Below are positions 44,757-51,000 of a stretch of 51,000 bases of DNA, in pieces (the stretch's first letter is position 1; the number at the start of each line of letters is the position of its first letter). A model generated the notes under the pieces. It saw only the letters and a program-made list of their open reading frames with translations, ran no database searches and was not told where the DNA came from. The DNA is taken from NCBI GenBank assembly GCA_009746045.1, contig RPFO01000380.1, positions 1,470,020 to 1,521,019 of the forward strand, in the 5' to 3' direction. This DNA is from Mesostigma viride (lineage: Eukaryota > Streptophyta > Mesostigmatophyceae > Mesostigmatales > Mesostigmataceae). A program made the translations under genes and the position numbers.

Positions 44757-45892
44757 CTTCTCCCCGTGCCCCCTATAAAGCTGGTGAATGGTGCTGCTTT
44801 TGTCCATACAGCACGACCGCAACATGCTCGGGGAAGGTGATCGCAGAACTCCCCCTTGGAACCCTGCACGTTCAACTACTGGCGCCGCTGAGCGGCCACA
44901 ATGGCTGTCTGGCTCAACTTACAACTGCAGTGGTGTTCCTCCCCACCCAGCTATGCCACCGGATTCGGGTTGTACCTTGGTCCCTTGAACAATCATGTGT
45001 ATACCAACCCAACCCCAACCTTCCAGACGCTGCTATTATTTGGCTACATGTGGGATCAACCCGCCTGGACATGTTGTCATTGGATCCAGTGGAATTTGGC
45101 TGGGTGCTAAATCAGGGTGACAGCAGAATTGTAAAAGGCCTTTACGAGTACACGGCAGAGTGGGGCTACACAATGCTCTTGCATAAAAACCATCAATTCC
45201 ACCCCGGACGGACACGCTGGGGCGCTACTGAGTGGCCTGGCCACACCTGGGTCCGCAACATCACCCTCGCCGCTGACCACCCGCTGATTGATCGCCGCGC
45301 GACCGACGTACAACACCTCTTGATGCACCGGTCCATCGGGGTCGGGGAGATCCTCCACCGGCGATTTCAACACCCTGCTACATGTTTATGTACCAACCCC
45401 ACTGAAACTGTGGAACACCGATTTTTATGGTGTAACCTCCAGGGAGTTTGGACCTGGTTGATTGGTTTATGGGCAGCCTGGACGTCTGAGCCTATCATAC
45501 CGGTGTCTACCCGCTCAATTATCTTTGGCATCACTGGCACCCCTGGCCTTGAGCTCACCTTTTCACAACAAGCGTGGATATGGCTCCGCACATGCATGTT
45601 ATATACAATCTGGACGGTGCGAAACGATGTGGTGTTCAATAGGCGCACAGTTTTCGACAAAGCTGGGGTTCTCTCACGCTTCATTTACCTATGGAACTCC
45701 GGCATGCGACGCTACTGGATGGTTGCAAATGAACAAAACAAAATCTGGGACCCTGGCGCGGACCAGGATAAGCCCAGCCCACTTGAGATCTTTCATGACC
45801 TCATGGGCAAAAACAGGATCTTTACCCACATGCCCAATGACAACCCATTAGAAGTCCAGTGGCTTCCGTGGTCTAGTAAGGCTCCGTTTTAG
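44753..45892 (+). CDS. LINE ORF2 C-terminal part with zf-RVT-like domain
   Basis: 379 codons starting at ATG 44753, one base before the stop of the RT frame (ATGA overlap). It continues the C-terminal region of ORF2: around residues 210-235 ATCLCTNPTETVEHRFLWC has the Cys/His spacing of the zinc-binding domain found after LINE RTs (zf-RVT), followed by a Trp-rich tail. Either a frameshift split one ORF2, or the overlap allows termination-reinitiation; one copy cannot decide. Confidence 0.75.
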   Translation: MTSPRAPYKAGEWCCFCPYSTTATCSGKVIAELPLGTLHVQLLAPLSGHNGCLAQLTTAVVFLPTQLCHRIRVVPWSLEQSCVYQPNPNLPDAAIIWLHVGSTRLDMLSLDPVEFGWVLNQGDSRIVKGLYEYTAEWGYTMLLHKNHQFHPGRTRWGATEWPGHTWVRNITLAADHPLIDRRATDVQHLLMHRSIGVGEILHRRFQHPATCLCTNPTETVEHRFLWCNLQGVWTWLIGLWAAWTSEPIIPVSTRSIIFGITGTPGLELTFSQQAWIWLRTCMLYTIWTVRNDVVFNRRTVFDKAGVLSRFIYLWNSGMRRYWMVANEQNKIWDPGADQDKPSPLEIFHDLMGKNRIFTHMPNDNPLEVQWLPWSSKAPF

Positions 45893-45990
45893 CCACTGAC
45901 ATCTTGATACCCTAGGCTTAGCAGGGATTACCTACTGGCTATATTTGGAATAAACGTACACCTATTTACCTGGAATACCGAACCGAACAC

Positions 45991-46586
45991 CGAATTTGTT
46001 CAGTATACGGCGAACGGTCTGTCCGTCTGAACATATTCGGTATCGGTATCGGGAGGCAAGCTCTACTTCCGAACATGTTCGGTATCGAAATCGGAACAAC
46101 CTACTATTCGACGAATATATTCGTAGTTCCGAATATCGAATAGTAGTACCCCTACCAGCGGGCGGCGCAGCCTCCAGCCTCCACTCACCAGCTGGCGCGG
46201 TCATGCCTCCACCGACTCAAAGTTAGGCCAACGCCCCAAAGCTGAATGCACTACGCAGGGAAGGCAACTGTGCTCGTCTAAAGTATTAAACACAAAGTGT
46301 ATCTCAATATATAATTGATACAAAATAATTAATATAAGTCTCATTAATATAAATGATAGAAGTTGTCTACCTAATACGTTATAGTAGCTACTGTCGTCAT
46401 TATTCGATCGGCGTCCGAATAGTTCGGAGAACTATTCGGTGTTCGATTCGGGAAGGGCCCTTCAGCTCCGAACATATTCGGTATCGGTATCGGGAGGCTC
46501 CAAACATATTCGGCATAGGGTTCGGGGCACCCCCCTGGTCCGAGTATCCGATTCGGCAAGCCAAAACGCTATTCGGTACAACCCTA
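45991..46586. repeat. Duplicated hAT-like right-end sequence
   Basis: Two related right-end blocks, about 45991-46156 and 46400-46586, share AACATATTCGGTATCGGTAT and other TATTCGG motifs. The inner one ends GTAGTACCCCTA, a decayed version of the terminal GGTACAACCCTA. A non-repetitive AT-rich stretch at about 46160-46390 separates them. Confidence 0.65.
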
Positions 46587-46594
46587 CACATAGT

Positions 46595-46984
46595 CAACTC
46601 TGCCATTTGCAATTCTGGCAGCTGCTTCCGAGGTGCAGGTAGATGCTAGTAGCCACTAGTCAGTTTGACAAAGCGTGGCCTGTCAGATCGTGGCACAGGC
46701 AGAATGTTTTCGAAGCTGGCGCCATATTTCAACGTGCTTCCAAATTATTGCTTTCAATCCTTATGCATCCGCCATAGTTTCGGGCATCGGGGACGACGTA
46801 TCAGAACAATTCAAACCAATAGAGTTTCGTTCTGACTTCTGAGCGCACCTTTCCCATGAAACGTTAGGATATTACGCTAGGCTAAGTGATCGCGCCTCCC
46901 AGATAATTGTAAACGCATTGGCGCACGTCTGTATTGTACTTTTCATTCTGACGGCCGGCATTTAAGCGGAAATACCATCCGTAG
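46595..46984. other. Non-coding HAUS6-side flank
   Basis: Right flank of the hAT-like element. Nothing recognised before the small frame at 46985. Confidence 0.4.
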
Positions 46985-47173
46985 GGGGACATCTGGTTAC
47001 CCGTTAGTCGAGTTCTATGGAAGGCCATCGACGAGAATGCACGCAGTGGCATTATCCAAGAGGTATCCAGTGTATGGTCGGAGGACGACGACGATAACTC
47101 CGCGCCTTTGCCGCAGGCTGTTGATCGATGTGCTGGGTTTGACGTCCGAGATTTAGGGAAGTACGAGCGGTAG
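46985..47173 (+). other. Possible orphan 3' exon or upstream ORF
   Basis: A 62-codon frame running from a possible acceptor (CCGTAG|GGG) to TAG, reading GDIWLPVSRVLWKAIDENAR ... SVWSEDDDDNSAPLPQ ... FDVRDLGKYER. Composition looks protein-like, unlike other frames here, but no family is recognised and no partner exon was found. It ends 102 bp before the HAUS6 ATG. Could be a remnant of another gene, an upstream ORF, or chance. Confidence 0.25.
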
Positions 47174-47275
47174 CCAAGCCGAAAGAATTGTGCACTTCTC
47201 CTACGTACGGCAATCACTATTAGTTTAAAAATAGCAAATCAAAACAGCTTGACGTATTTTGCTAATAGAGCGACC

Positions 47276-50200
47276 ATGGCTTCTCGGACGACCGTGGCAG
47301 CGGATACCGGTCTGGCTGAGATAGAATCAGTTATGTTCTCAAATTTGCTCCTCCTTGGCTTCGACCCGTCGGCCGCCTCTACTAAACATGGCGCCGAGTT
47401 TTTCCCGGGCATGTTCCGTGTGAGCAACCAGAAAGGAATGGAAGTGATCATGCAATTCCTGTATAGTCGGCTGCGCCCCGAGGAAAGCAAAAAGGTAAAC
47501 TTCATCGCATTTCTTCACCCTCGCGGTCCGGCCTCTGCGTTTGGTGACCCGAATGAATACCACACGTTATTTGCATTCATTCGGCTACATGTGAATGATC
47601 CGAGTGTAAGGGATTATGTTTGGGTATGGCCGCTCCCACTCCTTGCAACCACAGGCTTTGCAGCTGGCGTGGCCCATCTACGACAAAGCGCAGGCCAGGG
47701 AGTTTCGGAAGGTATGCTGAATATTCCATCCCTAGCATAGTCATCGACCTCAGAGGGAGCCTTCTTCTCTCTCTTGCCAACTGGCGACTTCACCACAGTC
47801 GGCGGGCCCGTGCCAGTGAGGACAATGTGGTAGCGGTTACCCGCTTGACCTGAACAACAAAAACAAATGTATATCGACCTTTTCTCTGTAAATTTGTGTC
47901 TCTTGAAAAACCCTTGTCTTTGCAGACTCAGCTCTGGAAATGGGGCTTGGCATATCGTTCTCGGCAAAGAGCAAGCTGGTCTCCCTTCTCACGGCACTGT
48001 CTTTAATTATAATTTTCTTGTCTGTTGGTGGCATTGTGATTTAATTTAATGAAAAATAATCATTGAGCTTTTTTCCTCATGGTAGTGTGTTCCAATTCCT
48101 GTCGATGTGCAATCTTCTTATGACAGATCGCCCTTGAGCTTTCTTCACATGGCACGCTACCTACATTCCTATGAATGCGGTCATCATGGTCATGATGGTG
48201 TTCATCATGGTCGTCTCCTTGATGAAAGGTCATCCTTACACTGCTCACAGGCCGGATATTTTTGTCAATTGTATCATTGTACCTCAACGGTTGCATGGTT
48301 CGCCAGGATATATCAGATCATTCTTGGCTTGCTCGAGGAGCTGACGGAAGTACAACTTGAATTGCCCCGTGGCCCACCATCTTGCAACAAACCATCTGTG
48401 GCCTGTTAATGGACTGGACTGGATATGACTTTTGGATGTGTATTGTATCATTCCTTGTATGTTGATGGGCCGGCCCGTATTTTTTACGGCAGATCATCTT
48501 CGGCCTTCTCACAGACTGGATATCTCCTTTTGTTATTACTCTGTTATTACTTGCATGTTAATGTGCCTGTATATTTACGGCAGATCATCCTTGGCCTGCT
48601 CAAGGAGCTGGAAGATGCCGGCAGCCTCCCCCGAAACAGCTCGCGCCAGTCCTCCATCGCCAGCTGCAGCGGGGAGAGGTACGCGCCATCTCGTTGATGA
48701 AAGGGAAGATCTTCTGGGCCTTGCTGTGGTGGCAGCCCTCCATTGCCAGCTACAGCAGGGAGGGTTGAGCACTTGCACCCATGCTAGGTGCTGCATCTAG
48801 TACCATACTAGATCTTAGTGCACGACTGCAGTGGCAGTCCTCCACTGCACGGCATCACTCCTCCCCCCGTCCTGCCACACACCGTGCACATGTGACAACA
48901 ACAACTTCCTGACCTTATTGTCGCATCCTCCTCTTCCTCTTATCCTCAATTGCCCCGCATCCCGCGTTTGTCTACTACGCCTGTCTAACAAATAACAAAT
49001 AAACAACCGCTCCCCTTTTCTGCCACTCTATCTTTCAAGCTTTTGTATCAGTCCTTTCCATTGCCTCCGCATGTGTCACAGCTCCTCGTACCCTTTCCCA
49101 CTGTGTATGTAGACATGCACAACCACTCCGCCCATTCCACGCCCACTCCACCACGTTTCCCAACCCCTCCCACCCTTCTTTCCTCCTTTCCCCCCCTGCC
49201 ACCCCCCAGGTTTGTGGAGATGCTCTGGCAGCTGTCGGCACACGTGCTACACGAGTCGCACAAGCGCATGCTGCTGGCATCTGCAAAGTCCCCCGCGGCA
49301 GCGGCGATACTGGCAGAGGTCACGCCACAGGGCCCCGGCGCGCGCATGGGGGACATCCCAGTGACGATGCCGCAGCCTCAGGCGCTTGCACTGCTCAACG
49401 TCACCAGGGTAGGTGCCCCACAACTCGAGGTATATGAGGGTAGGTGTGCTTGCAAAGGAGCTCATCACCTTGTATGAATTTTTCGATGCATCATTTCATG
49501 TATTGGTATGGAGTATCATGGTGTGCAATGTCGTTCCTAAGCCCAACGATATCCTACCAGCTCATTACATGGTATATAGGTAGCGCTGCATGATTCAGAT
49601 GTTGTTCGTAAGCCCAGCGGCACTCCTAAACAGGGCTGCGATAGCCTGGGAACTGCTGGACTGATGGACCGACTCTTGCACGGCACGGAGGAGGCTCCTC
49701 GCAACGCTTTGCGAGGGTGAAGCCCAGGAGTTCACTCTTCCAAGGAAAGGCACAGTGTGGATTTGCAGCTGTAATGTGTGTGGCTGCAGGCCAGTTCCAG
49801 GTGTAGCGATACAAGAGTAGCAGTACTGCAGGGTGTGATGACGCACCGATCCGCACAGTGCCTTCGTGTGCCTCACATGTTTCTAGCCCATTCTATGGAA
49901 AGTGCTCCTCCACCCTCAGTACGATACCGCTACAATCCGCTACTATCCAAGCACCCACCTTCCCTTTCTCCTCATCTAACCACTTACCCAGCCACTTACC
50001 CAGCCTCTCACGCAGCCACTCACCCAGCCACTCACCCAGATACTAACCCAGACACTCACCCAGACGCTCACCCAGACGCTCACCCAGACACTCCCCTACT
50101 TACTCACCTAGCAAGTTAAAGCCATGCGAGCGAATGTCATTTTCCGGATGCCATCCCCCCCCCCCCCCCACCCCCACCCCCGCATCACTTGCAGGGCCGT

Positions 50201-51000
50201 GCCACCTTGCAGCGGCAGTCGGCAGTGTCGCTTGCAGCTGCCACGTGCCAAAACCAGCAGATTTGGGTGGAGTATGCGGACGAGCTGACGGAACAGTACC
50301 GGTCGCTGTGCCTGCAGCAGGTGAGGGCAGCACTGCGCGCTGTGCCTGCCGCAGGTGAGGGAGCAGTACCGGTCGCTGTGCCTGCCGCAGGTGAGGGCAG
50401 CACTGCGCGCTGTGCCTGCCGCAGGTTATTGAGCCATAGGGCGTTTCTGCGCCTGCAGCAGGTGAGGGCAAGGCAGCATTCTAGTGCGGGGACTGGCGCA
50501 GGTGCGGGCCATTGATATTGTATACATACTTTATCAGTGACATGAATAGGGTATGCTTAGGGGGAGGGGGGGAGGGGGGGGCGGAGGTATGCAGCAGGTG
50601 AGAGCCGCATACTGTGTTTTGCAGCAGGTGAGGCACAGGGCCTGCAGGGCCAGTTTGCATGGAGGCCGCTGGCAGGCATGATTGGCTAGCACTGAGGCAT
50701 GGATCATGCAGCGCTTGCCGACTGTAAGGCATGGGGGCTCTGCGAGTCCTGGCAGGGCCGTTGACAAACAGGACGATTCCATCACCGCAGCAGTCATCAC
50801 AGTGGCTACCCTCGCGGCTCCCTTTCCCTTCTTTCGCTTGTGTATTAAGTGGATTCCAATCGGGCCTACGCTCCTTTATCAGCACCCATGTGACCTGGTC
50901 AAGTAGTTTTGTCAACCTTGCCATTGTAATGAAGTGGGTGTGTGAAGTGAGAAGCATAGCATACAAGCAGGTCCCTGGCACTGTCATTACGATGCATGTT
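47276..51000 (+). CDS. HAUS6: Augmin (HAUS) complex subunit 6, 5' part
   Basis: Augmin recruits gamma-tubulin to existing microtubules for branching nucleation in spindle and phragmoplast. Exons seen: 47276-47494, 47655-47711, 48584-48678, 49210-49408 and 50195-50320, all in phase (0, 0, 2, 0); the gene runs past the window. N-terminal signature NLLLLGFDP ... MFRVSNQKGMEVIMQFL, then WPIYDKAQAREFRK, ILGLLKELEDAGSLPRNSSR and RFVEMLWQLSAHVLHESHKR, matching the HAUS6 N-terminal calponin-homology-like domain of plants and animals. Exon 5 is coiled coil (QQIWVEYADELTEQYRSLC). The start of exon 2 could instead be 47664. Pieces of exon 3 (48317, 48494) and exon 5 (50361) are duplicated in introns. 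Divergent from PSMG1. Confidence 0.92.
48317..48343 (+). pseudogene. Copy of the HAUS6 exon 3 5' end in intron 2
   Basis: 27 bases match the start of exon 3 (ATCATYCTTGGCYTGCTC then GAGGAGCTG) with three differences, including a preceding CAG acceptor. The frame runs into a stop after 30 codons without a clear donor, so it is not a usable exon. Confidence 0.8.
48484..48517 (+). pseudogene. Second, weaker copy of the HAUS6 exon 3 acceptor region
   Basis: TTTACGGCAG|ATCATC is identical to the true acceptor at 48574-48589, followed by diverged TTCGGCCTTCTCACAGAC. Confidence 0.65.
49985..50099 (+). repeat. 12-bp CACCCAGACACT minisatellite in HAUS6 intron 4
   Basis: About nine units of ACTCACCCAGAC and variants (AGCC, ACGC) upstream of exon 5. 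Confidence 0.9.
50291..50470 (+). repeat. 70-bp tandem duplication spanning the HAUS6 exon 5 donor
   Basis: The last 30 nt of exon 5 and the first 40 nt of the intron (50291-50360) are repeated at 50361-50430, with a partial third unit to about 50470. Every unit carries GCAG|GTGAGG or GCAG|GTTATT, so AG|GT recurs at least five times; further GCAGCAGGTGAG copies lie at about 50592 and 50620. Confidence 0.92.

Larger units (their letters stand above)
42870..45972 (+). mobile_element. 5'-truncated LINE inserted in the hAT-like element
   Basis: Flanked by the 18-bp direct repeat GAATACCGAACCGAACAC (42852-42869 and 45973-45990), its target-site duplication within hAT subterminal sequence. The 5' end cuts into the RT gene with the reading frame open from the first base; apurinic endonuclease and any ORF1 are missing. 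The 3' end carries AATAAA at about 45949 but no long poly(A) and no CTCCC-CAAC-GGGAG hairpin, so it belongs to another LINE family than copies A-F. Confidence 0.85.
42810..46586. mobile_element. hAT-like DNA transposon, 3777 bp, with nested LINE
   Basis: Perfect 18-bp terminal inverted repeats TAGGGTTGTACCGAATAG (42810-42827 and, inverted, 46569-46586) and an 8-bp target-site duplication CACATAGT (42802-42809 and 46587-46594). Subterminal regions are crowded with CCGAATA/TATTCGG motifs in both orientations, as in many hAT elements, where they may bind transposase. No transposase is encoded; the only coding sequence is the LINE at 42870-45972. Without the LINE the element would be about 650 bp. 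Confidence 0.88.

Noticed and set aside
46882-47217. 111-codon minus-strand ORF upstream of HAUS6
   Set aside because: Starts at GTG, Ser-rich, no motif; the plus-strand frame at 46985 looks more protein-like.

Overview
The window is nuclear DNA of a eukaryote, most likely a green alga or another member of the green lineage. It holds six protein genes, all built from short GC-rich exons separated by long GT-AG introns full of tandem repeats. The plant-type 3-dehydroquinate synthase has a plastid-like leader, and the augmin subunit 6 and TRAIP sequences resemble plant proteins. No bacterial operons, Shine-Dalgarno sites, CRISPR arrays, rRNA genes or intact tRNA genes were seen. The species is not identified.

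The genes alternate strands as three head-to-head pairs: DHQS(-)/SNRNP40(+) at 1-13.7 kb, TRAIP(-)/PFDN6(+) at 24.6-33.9 kb, and PSMG1(-)/HAUS6(+) at 38.6-51 kb. They are housekeeping functions: shikimate pathway, U5 snRNP, replication-linked ubiquitin ligase, prefoldin chaperone, proteasome assembly chaperone and microtubule nucleation. I rebuilt each gene by hand from splice signals and frame continuity. SNRNP40 (13 exons, 355 aa), TRAIP (9 exons, about 582 aa), PFDN6 (5 exons, 121 aa) and PSMG1 (6 exons, 294 aa) are complete. DHQS lacks its C-terminus and HAUS6 its C-terminus at the window edges.

The spaces between the pairs are packed with mobile elements, many with readable target-site duplications. 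At 13.9-24.2 kb are two 5'-truncated LINE 3' ends, two decayed LINE reverse transcriptases each split by a TTAA-flanked DNA transposon, a Penelope-like or other RT fragment and a solo LTR. At 34.7-37.9 kb are more LINE 3' ends, a SINE and a full-length non-LTR element that carries only an ORF1-like gene. At 42.8-46.6 kb a hAT-like element, itself hit by a 3.1-kb LINE, separates PSMG1 from HAUS6.

Three observations stand out. First, an ORF1-only (HAL1-like) retroelement family is present, with a complete copy bounded by an 11-bp duplication and a second copy sharing the ORF/3'UTR junction. Second, six element copies, probably from several LINE subfamilies, share a 3'-terminal hairpin plus short AT-rich tail. 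Third, tandem or dispersed duplications spanning exon-intron junctions recur in SNRNP40, TRAIP and HAUS6, so exon ends and splice sites are copied into introns.
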